From Bugula neritina (taxonomy: Eukaryota; Bryozoa; Gymnolaemata; Cheilostomatida; Bugulidae): 64,000 bases of DNA. The notes beneath the pieces were generated by a model that did no database searches, was not told where the DNA came from, and saw nothing but the letters and a program-made list of their open reading frames with translations. The stretch is from positions 6,935,241 through 6,999,240 of the forward strand of contig OZ037768.1 of the NCBI GenBank assembly GCA_964035545.1. The letters are read 5' to 3'. How positions within the stretch are numbered: position 1 is the first letter of the stretch; every line of letters begins with the position of its first letter. Shown one piece after another: positions 48,201 to 61,200 of the stretch. The translations under genes and the position numbers were made by a program.

Positions 48201-51200
48201 ATGGTGTTTTTAAAATAGCAGTTTGAGAAAAGTGAGGTTTTCTGTTCACTGAAATAATACATTTTAACATTTTGGCTGGTCGAGAACTTGCATTTATTAA
48301 AATAAAGTTGGCAAAAGTTTGAAAGTTTTTTATATAGATGACATTTAATAATTCAATACAAGTATTTTTCATATTACCAGAAAATGACAGTTAATGGTAG
48401 TGTCACCCTGCATATTATTTATTCTATCCATCAATCATAACAGTGACTGGTAGCTGTATGAATGTATGTACTTATAATCCTTTCTAAACTTCTAGATGAA
48501 ACTAGCTAAGAGCCCTTGGCTTTCTTCCACAATATGCTGGGCATTTTATTACAGGATAAGTTTTTGAGATTTTGACAGGTGTAATTACTTGACAGGTTGT
48601 GAGCACCTGTGAGCACCTGAGAGCTTGACAGGTGCTTTTGATATTCTGCATTTTACTAGATCATAAGTTGTTTAATATCTAAGTTAATATTGTGTACTTG
48701 TAGGAGTGGAAGAATTAAAGGAACTAATGCTAGATTTATCTAACAAAGTAAACCAGAAGAATACTCAACTAGTTAAATGTCTGAGGAATAGGGAAAGACA
48801 TAGGAACAGAGCAGCAAAGCACTTTGACATGGTCACCGCCATCATACAGGCTTGGTCTACCAAATCTAGTATGTATATAGTTTTTTGTTTCAATTTGATA
48901 TGACAAGATAATTTACAGGCTGAAACTCAATTTATTACAGCTAAACTCCAAATAGAAGTTAATAACAACATAGGAAACAACTCCAAATTCTTTGGAGTTA
49001 TCTCCTGTTTTGAAAAAAGCTAAGGATTATAGTAACATGACACAGACCAATAGGGTTCCTTTAAAATATGTCCATTTTTAATATTTAATTTCATTTGCAG
49101 CACATAGATGTACACAATAATTTGTTCAAGTGGAAATGTTGAATGTGGCCAGTCTCGTAGTCTAGTCATTGGTAAAATTGTTAAAGAGTTCTGATGGCGA
49201 TTGAATTCCTGCACTCTCCTTTTTCTATGTTCTTTGTTATCTATTGGTAGGCCTTACAATGATGGTGAATTTGATAGCAGTGTGTACATCTATTACATTG
49301 CGAACTTTAGCCATCAATGCCCAACACAACCTCTGAAATTTACTCTTAGTGAATGGAATTTGCTGTCAGTGCACATAGAGTGGTTGAGAGAGTTGTTATC
49401 AGGCTACTAATATTTTCTAGAGTGTGTTGAGAAACATATGGTGACTAATCAACTCTTTTGTATGGTAAATGTTGGAAAGAAGACTATATATGTTTGAGTT
49501 GTGCACATCTCACCAGTATTATTTGTACTTCGGCGTTGTTGCTTCTTAAGTTGATATTGCTCATTGCACTCCAACTTTAGCTATGCGTTCCCTCATCTCT
49601 ATGTCTCTACTATCTGAAATAGTAATATACTGAAGTACTGCACATGTATATTATATTCATATCTAATTGACACCAGTGAACTTACCAGCATATGCTCATG
49701 TGACAGATGGTTTGAAAACCTACCCAGCCTTGTGATAAAGGAAGCTAGCTGCATAGTGTTTTATATATGTTGGTCATTATGCTGGCTCGGCTTAAAACAA
49801 GGATACATTTTCCTCATCACAACAAGCATATGGCGATTTCAACCAATGTTATTAAAAAATTGATGCTTTGCACAAGTGCTATGAGTTGCTGTGATAGATG
49901 TTAGCTTATATTAAGTTTTCAACATGAAAATACAAAAATTTCACAGATCTGTAACCTATTTGATGGAGATATGCTTAGCTGGAATCTCCAGTGCTATGCT
50001 GGGAAGATTTCCACAGTAACTAATAAAGTCACCATATAGTTTATAATAAAACCAGCTCTACTTTATACTCCAACTGTGGACTTGGGAACAAAATCATCTG
50101 CTATTTTAGAATTGTTTTCTTCCAAATTTTAAATCGGGGGGGGGGGGGGGAAACTCTGGCTCTGATATTTGCTAGTCTCTATATCAGAACATCAATTACC
50201 TTAATCTTAATCTTTCTACTCTGTTATGTTCATCAAATTTTATAAAATCTCGTCTGACTCTTTCAAAAAAGCAAAATGTTTCACTAAAAACCGTCCAAAA
50301 CAACAACCAGCCTGTTTGTCCACTCAATCAACACTTGCTCAACCACATGTCTATGTCACATGACTAAAATAGACCTCATTATAGCATATTTCACTGTGTA
50401 CGTGACTGCCATATGCCAACTTATCCGGGCATTCACTACCCCCATCTATGATTATATTTATTAATACATCCTGGCTCTAGTAAAAACTGTTTAGTTAACC
50501 CCTGCTTTTGCTCTGTAACCAATTTATCTACTTTTTGGTCTCTAGAGACAGAATTCCTTGTTGTTTTCTCAACACAAAATATTTGTTTGGGTGAGAGTTG
50601 AGTTAAGAAAACACTCACTCGTCATTAATCACAAGCTATTATGAGAAATAGACCAAGTATACCATATGCAAAGTTGTCCTACCATCAGTACACATAAACA
50701 AGGTATATCAAATGCAGAGTTGTCCTTCCATTAGTATAAATAGATGAGGTACTTTAAATGCAAAGTTGCAAACTGTTTGATTAGTGCTAACTTTATAGGA
50801 TATTAGTAGCATGAGAAGTTGTCTCTCCGCCGAACATGTAGCCAAAATTAAAGCAAAAATCTACATTTCTGCCCCTTAGTGAAACAGACCTTATATCAGC
50901 CAACCTACCATTAGTTTGCCATTATTATTATTATTATTATTATTAAATATTAATAGTTATTATTAATAAGTTAAACAAATGATTACTGAGTATCACACTG
51001 TAAAATACTGATAATATTAGGTAAACATTAATATGCTCTGTAAGAATAACGTGGTTTGGTCCCACTGGAGTTTAATTATAAGTGCTTATTACGTCACATC
51101 GCTGTACCAAGGTCTGAAGCAAGGTTGGGAAACTCACTGTAATGATGGTTTCGTAATACACTGCTGTATAGTTTATTGATTCAGTTGAGTGTACAGTAGA

Positions 51201-54200
51201 GAAGTTGGTATAACAATTTGAATCCTTCTCCTCTCACTATCACTTCAACAGGTTGTTATCTACCTTGTCAAGTGTAAGTGAGGTTGTTAGGTTCACTATA
51301 TACTATGTAGTTATACACTGATCTGTGTATGTGTAAATGCACCATTATCAAGTTTATTAGTTTCAATTCAATATATTATATGTGTACGAGCAAGGTGGGT
51401 ATAGTAGTAAGCTTGTAAAAGCTGTAATTGTAGTAGTTAGGAAAGAAAGTTATAGATAAAGTTGGTAGAGGTGAGCTAACAGGTAAATATGGTATGTATA
51501 TGTAAGTTTTGTGTTGCCTCAAAGTTTTATTTTCTATACATAACTTAGACAAATGAGTATATTTTATAATGTGAACTGTTGGCATGATGCCTGTTAGAAA
51601 TGTCTAACATGTAGAAAGTATAGTCTAGGTTCTGCTGTGAACTGCTGTTGTTGAGTGCAGACTTAGCATATGGCTGTTATATTCTCAGGTGCTGATGCTA
51701 AGATGAAGTTCACTATAGAACCTCCGGCGGGTGACGCAAATTTTGCTCAGTGGAGAGATGCCATCACCTCTCTGATCCGCAGACCTGTTGGACTTCCTTC
51801 TCACTTTAGGAGTAGTGTATGTATTAGTACTCAGTGTATGTATTAGTACTCAGTGTATATATTAGTACTCAGTGTATGTATTAGTACTCAGTGTATGTAT
51901 TAGTACTCAGTGTATGTATTAGTACGCGGTGTATGTATTAGTACGCGGTGTATGTATTAGTACTCGGTGTATGTATTAGTACTCAGTGTATGTATTAGTA
52001 CGCGGTGTATGTATTAGTACTCTGTGTATGTATTAGTACTCAGTGTATGTATTAGTACTCAGTGTATGTATTAGTACTCAGTGTATGTATTAGTACTCAG
52101 TGTAAGTATTAGTACTCAGTGTATGTGTTAGTACTCGGTGTATGTATTAGTACTCAGTGAATGTATTAGTACTCGGTGTATGTATTAGTACTCAGTGTAT
52201 ATATTAGTACTCAGTGTATGTATTAGTACTCAGTGTATGTATTAGTACTCAGTGTATGTATTCTACAGACAATGTATTACCATTTATACTCTGAGTAGTG
52301 TATGTATTTACTATCTTACCAAAATGTTAACGTAATTAATAATTTTTTACAAATATTTTATCAATACTAAGTAAAGGTTTTTATCCTAATAATGTTAATA
52401 CAAAGCATATGGAGGTGGTGTTCTATTTTTTGACATTCTCACCTATAGGCTATCCCTTTCAATAATGGTAGTGACATCAGAAGTATTTTTCCACGTCAGA
52501 TTAATCATACACATTTGTATTGTTAAGGTAGTGTACCCCCCCCCCCGCCCCTACAAAAAGAAGTCCAATGCCTTAGCATTTGCATGTTCCATTTAGTCTT
52601 AAACCAGGATACATATATACCCTTCTGTCAAATAGCTTTCTTTTGATGGCCACAATGACTCTAATTTCAACTACCTGAAACCACAGGGGGAGATAAATGT
52701 TTTTTTCTTATATTAAACCTTTTCACTGATAAAAATAAAATATCTCAATAACTTTCTTAGTGATAAACTTTTCAAGTTGTTTCACAATACTTTCTATGTT
52801 TTACAGATATGGTTATCACTTGCTACTAGATACATCAAAGATCTCCGAATAGACTGGAACAAAGTGCTACAGTTTGCATTTAATGACAAGTGTAACCCTG
52901 ACGATGATGCTCTGGGGGCTCAGATAGTGAAGGTAAGAGAAACTCCACTGGTCAGATCTTAACATACTGGCAGATTTCGTAGCCCAAAGCCCTTGCACCA
53001 AGTCGTTGAATCTGATGAATTATTTGTAAGATAGTGTCACTAAAATCCTAGGCCACATGAATTATTCTAATAGCTTTGTAAGTAGTTAGATTACTTACGC
53101 AGCGAGCATGTTTTATTTTCCAGTGCTCGGATCATCTTGCAATCCTTTGTACAACTGCTCGGTTTTATAGCTCCTTAATACTTAGACTTACTTTTCGATC
53201 AGTAACTGAGGTACATCTTTGAGTAGCTGTCTACTTAAAAACTAAAAATATTATATATATAAATATATCTATACATATATCTATAAATATATCTATAAAT
53301 ATATAAGTATATATGTATATATAATCTACAGGACCTGCACAGAACAGGGTGCAGTACATTCAGTGGTATAGAAAATGAAGAAGATCGGGTGATCTTGCAG
53401 AGGGTCCTTCTAGGCTATGCTAGGTGGAACAAAGTCACGGGCTACTGCCAAGGTTTCAATGTCCTCGCAGCTTTTATTCTCAACGTCACAAATAAAAACG
53501 AGGCAGATGCTTTGAAGGTAACTCCTTGCTAAATGTGATGAGAGGTTACATGAGGTTATCTGAAGTTAGTGTAGCACGAAATGACATGCAGGCAAATATT
53601 GATAATCTGAGTGACTGAGCCTTGCCAACCAGATTCTTTATGTAATCTCATCAGATCTTATTAGCAGTAATTGATTTCTCTGTGAGAGATATTTGCACGC
53701 ATAGGATATTCGTAATTTTGATAACAACGGTATGTTGCAAGTGTATGAATATGCAATCGCAATTGCTTTCAACTGTTGGCTGTTGCACATTTTTTATAAC
53801 GCTTGTTAGCCGCCTCCTTATAAATCAATAGAACTGCCTGCGCACTTGAAGCTGTCTGTTACATCATGTGTTTGATGTAAAGTTTACATTCTAATCTATA
53901 GAAGGCCTCTTCAACTTCTTTCATCTCCTTGCGTATTCCAGTGCACAATTTCTCCTTCTGTTTCATCTGAAATTGCTGTAGCCTTGGTACTACGTGCAGC
54001 CTAGTAGAGTAGATTTGTGTAGTTGTGGCTATTGCCGTAGATTATGGTGTATCTTGTGGACCACATGCTACCCAAAGAGTATTTTGCTCACAATCTGAGA
54101 GCACTGACTGTGGATATGGCTGTGTTCAGGACTTACCTTGCCATGAAGTTACCCAAACTCTCCGCTCATCTCACTAAGCTGCAGCAAGAGTCCTGTGATG

Positions 54201-57169
54201 ACTGTAATGGTGAGTGAAGAGGCAGCAGAAAGTCAGCGGCTAGCTGCCAACACTTGTTCAGTCTGCACGCCTGAAATACATGTCTGAATTTTCTTCTTTC
54301 TGCATCTTTCAATATAGTATTCACATAAGCCTTTGTCATTAAATGTTGCCTTTATTATACCATGGAACAGAAACACTATATATAGCTCATGTGTGTACAT
54401 CTCAGTTAAATCCATTTAATATCCACAGTTTTGTTGTGAGGTGTTTCACCAAGTTTAGTTTTAATAATTATATATTGTATTTGTGAATGTTAGTTCTTTC
54501 ATTACAAAACATGTTAGCATTGCAGTGGTTCCTAACTGTTTATATGTATTATTAAGGTGGGAATGTTGAGCCTCCCCTTACTAATGTCTTCACAATGCAG
54601 TGGTTCCTCACTATGTTTGCTACTTGTCTACCAATGGCTACTGTGCTGAAGATATGGGACTGTGTGATGCTGGATGGAAGTGAAATACTTATTAGAGCAG
54701 CTCTGGCTCTGTGGACCAAACTAGCCAAGTATGACGTGTTTCATCTTGTCTATGTGAAATCTTGACTCAGTTGGCTGTTTCTGACCGTGTTGACCTGTGC
54801 ATTGCTGTTGATTGTTCTGCTATAGTTCATTTGCGTCAGTAAAAATATGATAAGGCTTCTTTCCTAATGAATAATTTCTAAATGCTTATTAGTGTACAAC
54901 AAGATGTATTTTCAGATACTTTATCCTTATATTTATATAAAATCAGCTTAGTTGTGGTTTAGGTTTTTATTACAGACGAGTTCTAATATTATTCTCAAGT
55001 ATTATTACATTTATAATTATTGCTTAGATTGAGGGTCCCTCAAAATCAATATGCTGGTAGGATGCCATGCTGTGTCACTTTGTTGGTCTATTAATAGAAC
55101 AAATATTGGCAGTTCATTAAGTAGTGCACAAAGTAAAAGTATCAATTCAACGTTATTTCACGAGTTATTGATTTGATGGTAGAAAAATCATCAGAGTTAA
55201 GTCAGCAGATGAGTTCTACATGACGATGGGTTCGCTGACCCAACAGCTGATGAAGGGAGAGATTGTTACCACAGATGAACTGATACGCAGCATATACAAC
55301 ATGGCTCCCATTCCTCTGCCTAAACTCACCGAGATTAGAGAGAAGTTCATGTATGACATCACGCCGTTCAGCGCTGACGTGAATAGTCATAAGTCAGCGC
55401 ATAGCGAAGAGGAAAGTGCTGATGATATGCATGACGTGACGAAGAAAGGTGTGATGTTATTTCTGTTACACTTGCAATATCCGATCTTCGGGTCTTTAGC
55501 TGTTTTGTACTTAGTATAGTAACAGTTTTTCATTTGGTGGGAATCCATGTTGTATCTCATTCAATTTATAATAAAATTTTAGCTTGCTATGCTGAACAAT
55601 GCTACATAATCAATGGTTTTTGTGAAGTTGATTTATGAGAGTTATCCTTCCTTGACAATGCACCATAAAGGAATTAATATATAAAACATGGCTGTTACAG
55701 ATTTGACAACCCACCATACCATGGATGTAGCTATGCTAAGGAGACAATATGCAAAGCTGACTCGTCGACAGCGGAAAGCTAGTTTACTTATGATGGGTGT
55801 GTACAGCTTCCTCTTCCTGTCACTCGCTTTGTATCCTCTTGTCCTCTTCTGGTGTACTAAAATATTATTTTATTATAACAATAAATACTATCATACTGGT
55901 GTAACCATTATGCACGCTTAGCTACTCACAATATTTTTATGTAGCCTTTAACTCTCTTTACTCATCAAATGCCGTCATATTTTCAGCCCCAGTTGCTAGT
56001 ACACCACCAACCATTGTGCCCAACTACCCTTCTCCTGTTGTCAATCACCTGTTCGTTGGAAAGGAGATGTCAGAGAAGAAGCAGGTCTCCACTCCACGGA
56101 GCCGCTCAGTCAGTGTAGGTGGTCAGGTGGAGTCGGTTGCCCCTGCTCTTTCTGACCATTTGGCCTCCAGACTTGATTTCTATGACTCATCACAGCAGGA
56201 TAGCAGGCCGATGCTTCGGTATGAAACCTTTTACTACTTCCTGTCGTTTTAACTTTCATTTCAACAACCTGGGCACAGTTTTAGCATAGCTTATACTGTA
56301 AATATTTGAATATCTTCCTGAATTATTACGTAGTTCAACTTTTGATCGACATCAGTTGGATAAATTATTAGCATAGTATTTAATCTTGTCTGTTATTCTA
56401 CATTTTAAATTTCTTCACCCACACGAAATACTTATTTGTATTTCTAGTATTATATTTTACAATTAGAGTAGTTAGTGTGTTGATTTCTATATTTGCTCAA
56501 CATCTCTATTCCGTTGACAGGAGCAAAGCAAAGAAACAGAAATCAGTTCAGTCTCAATCTGTGCCAATATCTTCGTCAGAGGCAGCAAGCAGCATTACGG
56601 AGCCTGAAGTCGTCAACCAGGAAGTGAAGAAGGTTGTTCGTCAAACCAGTGACACTTCAGATGAGTTTGACGGTAACCATTATTCTCCACATCTGTTATT
56701 GTTACTAAAGCTGCCAACATTCCTGATCACAAACACATTTAGTGTATTCATTCACGTATCTCTGTATTGTGTAGGTGATCACGCTACGTTGGCTGCACAT
56801 GTAACCACATTGAGACGTGAAATAAGGAGGCAGCATAGTACAGCTAGTGACTCATCATCTATCTCTACTGACAGCGTTTTTACTCATTCCATTCTAAACC
56901 AGAATGGTCATCAAGGATCATCAAATAGTCTCTCACAACGTCCCTACAGTAAGGAGTTTATTCCTTCTATTAAACCTTTCAGTCCGTTTCCCAAACCGGC
57001 AACTGGCATTCTCTCAGCTAAAAAGGCTAAAATAGGTGTGGAGCTCGGACTGTATAAACCTGAAAGTGCTCTGGCATACATGAGTCCAGCCGAGAGGAAA
57101 CAATTCCTAAGAGAAGGTAAACATTTTACTGGTAGAATGGCAATGAGCCCAACCAGCTCACTATGGTGA
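45235..57169 (+). CDS. TBC1D30: TBC1D30-like Rab GTPase-activating protein
   Basis: TBC domains speed GTP hydrolysis by Rab GTPases in membrane traffic; TBC1D30 is linked to Rab8 and cilia. Fourteen exons join in phase: 45235-45639, 46302-46671, 47441-47572, 48704-48868, 51689-51816, 52807-52932, 53332-53517, 54041-54209, 54557-54728, 55195-55448, 55701-55796, 55987-56218, 56521-56672, 56775-57169. The product is 993 residues. Residues 1 to about 300 are Ser-rich and disordered. A basic coiled segment (about 305-355) precedes the TBC domain (about 370-640). The catalytic Arg finger lies in IVKDLHR (440-446, IxxDxxR) and the Gln finger in GYCQG (479-483, YxQ). The C-terminal half keeps TBC1D30-specific blocks (MLRRQYAKLTRRQRK, SPVVNHLFVGKEM, FSPFPKPATG and the LGLYKPES region). 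The exon 9 acceptor is ATTAAG, weaker than usual. The donor of exon 5 lies inside a minisatellite. Confidence 0.93.
49251..49410 (+). pseudogene. Exon-like reading frame inside TBC1D30 intron 4
   Basis: After an acceptor-like TTGGTAG, a 53-codon frame runs to TAA at 49408. It includes YNDGEFDSSVYIYYIANF, then PLKFTLSEWNLLSVHIEWLR and ELLSGY. The LS-x-x-x-W pattern followed by an amphipathic helix faintly recalls the PC4/p15 transcription-coactivator fold. Its phase does not fit the preceding TBC1D30 exon, so it is not an obvious alternative last exon. It may be a remnant of an inserted gene. Confidence 0.25.
50135..50150 (+). repeat. Poly-G tract in TBC1D30 intron 4
   Basis: An uninterrupted run of G in an otherwise AT-rich intron. 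A comparable C run (CCCCCCCCCCGCCCC) lies near 52538 in intron 5. Confidence 0.9.
51811..52266 (+). repeat. 19-bp minisatellite starting at the exon 5 donor of TBC1D30
   Basis: The unit GTATGTATTAGTACTCAGT repeats about 23-24 times with few substitutions (ACGCGGT, ACTCGGT, ATATATT). The first copy supplies the GTATGT donor of exon 5 at 51817, and the exon end AGTAGT resembles the unit junction CTCAGT. Each unit carries a GTATGT donor-like motif and a CAG acceptor-like trinucleotide. Confidence 0.95.
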
Positions 57170-58249
57170 TCTCTATTACTCTCTTTATATACAGATATAG
57201 TTTAGTGTAATCTCTATTTTCCGTATAGCAGAATGTTGAATATGATTTATGCATGAATATGGCTTAATATATTATTAGTATTGTTGTACCTTCAACTAAT
57301 GTATAGCTTAATTTATTTCTCTGAATTTTTCTCTCCGCTAGAATTATATTTGTAGACCATTCCATGCAATAATTGTTTTTAGATTATTTATTTAGTCCAA
57401 GATGGCATATTTTTATTTACACAGTTTTTCATAAATATAAGCACTTTCGAAGCATAATCATAGTTTCAGAAAACCATATATGTATATAAAGAGTTATGTT
57501 TTGAGAATATTTACTATTTTATGTTATAAGAATTCATTATATAAGATAATTATTTCTATTGACAAAATTGTTATGGTGCTGGGGTTGAATCTTTTCATAT
57601 ACATGGCAAGTCTATCTATCTAGTTATATCTTCCTCTCTGTTGTTGTGGTCTTGTAAATTGTTGAACTAATACATTTCAAATGAAACTAATAAGTTTTTT
57701 TATTACCTCACATAAATTTATTATCTGCAACACACCTACATAATGTGAGGCATATAAAGCTTTTGCTATTTAGCACATATTATGTGGGTCTTTCACATTG
57801 TTGACTTCATTGAAAGAAAGGGAAATGAAATATGAAAGGAAATGAAATGAAATACGCATATGAAATAGTAGTTGAATGCTGCCAACATAACATAACTGCA
57901 TAACATTCTGAATTAATTTATTGTTATACTTTATATTATTATTCTTGGCAATTCAGCCATCCAAATTGAAGTTTCTTCATTGAACTCATTCTTTCTTAAA
58001 AAGCCCAAAAATAATATACATTACAGATTAACACAAATTTATATATAAAATTGATAAGCAATATTTGATTAGACTTCGCTTTTATACAAAATGTTTGAAA
58101 AATCACTATGCTATTCAATAAAAATGCAAATGTATACATGCAATACAGAAATTGTCTTGTCTGATGTCTATTACAGAGCTTCAAGTTATCACAATTCTTA
58201 CTGCTAAGTAGCTTTATCTCATGGTGCAGCGTTTTTATTGCTTCCGGAA
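57170..58249. other. Convergent 3' region of TBC1D30 and LRRC74-like gene
   Basis: AT-rich sequence between two tail-to-tail genes. A minus-strand AATAAA (TTTATT at 58234-58239 on the plus strand) lies only about 11 bases past the LRRC74-like stop. I see nothing else. Confidence 0.5.
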
Positions 58250-61200
58250 TTACATTGTTAAGTTCTTGGTTAAGGGTGATGTTCGTAGCACTGAGTTGGA
58301 CTGGTCGCTAAAAGCCTGTATGATGCTGGCCTGTTTCCTTTTGAGAATTTCTGCTGTTGCTTCCTGGTTTCCTGTCACCAGTTCACTAACAACACATACA
58401 CAACAAATAACAACTTCGACGATTACAAGAAAATCCATTACTCTGTCATTACTCTCTTGTATATGTGTGATGCCCTGTACAATGTTTGTTATAATTTTTG
58501 ATAATATTTATATGCAAAAGTAATTTGAAAATTAAATAATTTAAATTATTTAGGCCACACCTAGTAATAATCAACACAGTGACAGTTACAGTAATATTGC
58601 TGTTTCTATAATTCTGAATACGAGTAAAGAGGAAAAATTTGTGGTACAAAATTCTGTAACTTGCATTTTGAAATAAAAGCACAATTCAACATCAGTAAAT
58701 ACACTAACACTACATCTTTTCCTAACAAATGAAACTTCAAATTGTTACATTCATGTGGTTAATTGATATTGAAAAAATATGCTTTGGCAATCATTTCATA
58801 GCTCACTTTGTGAAATGGAAAAGAAAACAACAGAACACTCAAGAGATGCTGGTGGCTATGACTAGTTGTTGAGCTGAAAAGACAGACCATGACTGAATAC
58901 CTACCATTTTCCTCTCCATTTGCATAAATTTAGAAGAGCTGGGGTCAACAGAAAATAAAAAGTGTAAGTTGTAAAAAGGAGGGTCACAAAATCTTTAGGG
59001 TGTAACTTTTTGATAAACACACACAACTCACACAATGGTTAAACAGCTACAACTCTATCTGGGTAGCTTCAGGGTTTCTGCAAACATGCATTTTTTGACA
59101 AATAAATCGTAATTGAAAATCCAATGTTTTATTTAAAATTCTTGAAAGGCAAACATTAGTTGTTTTTAAAGGATATGCACAGTATGAAAATTACTTTGGA
59201 TATAAAAAAATACATATTGAAAAGACTTATTTCGGTCTTAATTAGTTAATTAACTTGCACGCTTCATAACCAGCACTCATTTAAACTATCATAACAAGAA
59301 TGTCAAAATTGTTGGAAATTTTTCTATGTGTGTAATGTGGACACAGGAAGGACAATAGCAACTTGAGCCACTAGAATAGTGATGAGTAGGGTGAGCATAG
59401 TAAACAAGTGATATTATTCACCAGAAACTACTGTACCTTTCAGCCAGTACCAGTGACAGCACACTGTAACATGTTGAAACAAACTCTTTGAAATATCAAT
59501 CATCAGTACAAACAACTAACTGCATATTCTAATCGACATATTGTACAGAGAGTAACGGGATACTACATTTTGTATAGATAGTAGAAATGTGGTATGCTAC
59601 ATATACATAAAGCATAAATCTTAATTGATTTTATGTTTTAGAAAAGATTGCTGTTGGTGGTAAGTAAATTACTTTCTATTCAAGTGTTGTATTGTAAATC
59701 AGTTGCTGTAATATAAAATATATTGCGCGAAGAAGGTCCTTTAATGTTACCTGTAGTTGATTTCTCCATCCCCATCTTTGTCCAGTTCACCTATCAATGT
59801 CTCCAACTCATCCTCTGACAGCTTTATTCCCAAATCCTAAAACACACTGAAACGTTCAAACAAAATTTGCAGTTTGCCATAAGCTTAAGCGGTTTAACAC
59901 TAAGTACTATTTGATGTGTTTTTGATGCAAAAATGGTATTTAGGAACATCATATAATTGACAAATACAAAAGAAACAAAACACATACTTCTAACGCTTGT
60001 CTAAATTCATTGTTTCCTAAACTCATGTTTCCATCAACGTCAAATTTTTTAAAGAAGTCTATGAGCTTTATATTGTGCTTAGTGATGTAGTTTTGCAGTT
60101 TAACCATTGGGTGAACTTTGGTTTTAGGTTTCTTAGGTGGTTCCAGACACCCGTGTCTAATTTCTATGTCTGGAATCAGGTTCTTGACGTCTTGAAGAAT
60201 GTCATAAAAGTCTTTGTTGACGGTTATATCCTAAAACATACATTATTTATATTCATTTAACTGAAATAGGCTAAACTGATTTTGAAGACAGAGCTTGGAG
60301 AATGATGTGTATCGTGTGTTATACTCACATCGAATGCTACTTTTCTCATAACCATGTTGGGGTTTTTAAGGATAGCTGAGCATATGGCCCAACATCCTGC
60401 ACTTTGCATCGGATTCTTTCCTAACTGCAAAAGAATTGAAATATAGATAGTTAGCAATGAATCAAAGTACACACTTTATTTAATTTAATACTTTGAAGTA
60501 GTTGGTTGACAACACTTTGTGCAGTATGGCAATAATGTAAATACATGTTGATATGTCAGGCATCAGCATCAAACGTATGAACTGTAAAGGATAAAGCGTT
60601 TGTAGTGTAGCTAAGATCAATTTTTCTGTTGTATATTTCCAATGTATCATTTGAATGTCATAAACTACTTGCACCAGCATGTAAAAAATTGTAGCAAATG
60701 CTAATTATTGTTATCAACAATAAAACCATTAATTTCTACTATAGGAGTTTTCTGCCCTTTTGAAAATTCAAATATAGTTTAGTTCAAGTACAAATAATAT
60801 AATATTATTTATGTGCATTCACCTTTATTGCTTGCAAAGAGTCATTGACTGCAATTCCTTTGCCAATCAATACTGCTGCCTCTGTTGTCAAACGATTGTT
60901 GCTACAAAACACAACAATATGAATAACACAGAACATTGCTGTTTTATTATAAAAACCTGTAACTTTTAAATTAGCAGTGTATTTCAAATAAAGAATTAAC
61001 ATGACTATATTTTAGCCTATTTTAGCCCATTTACTCACGTCATATCTAATTCCTCCAGTGTGGTATTTTCTGCTAAAGCTTTTCCTATTTCTCTGGCCCC
61101 ATCCACTCCGAATCCATTCCAAGATATGTTCAGCCTTTTTATCATAATATTATTCTACAAAAACACCATGAAATGAGAAGAGATATGGAAGTGAGAAAAG

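Noticed and set aside
48949-49005. Candidate additional TBC1D30 exon (TKLQIEVNNN-like) in intron 4
   Set aside because: Its start fits the phase of exon 4, but its only donor is a poor GTTATC. Direct joining of exon 4 to exon 5 gives the expected family sequence.
51811-52266. Possible CRISPR-like array (regular short repeats)
   Set aside because: The units are contiguous with no unique spacers, in a eukaryotic intron. It is a minisatellite.
58221-58523. 100-codon plus-strand reading frame
   Set aside because: It is antisense to the terminal LRRC74-like exon, which is supported by phase and by completion of the EF-hand loop.
59641-59675. Exon-like segment on the plus strand (TTTTAG ... GTAAGT)
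   Set aside because: Only 18 bases, no plus-strand gene around it, and it lies within an intron of the minus-strand LRRC74-like gene.
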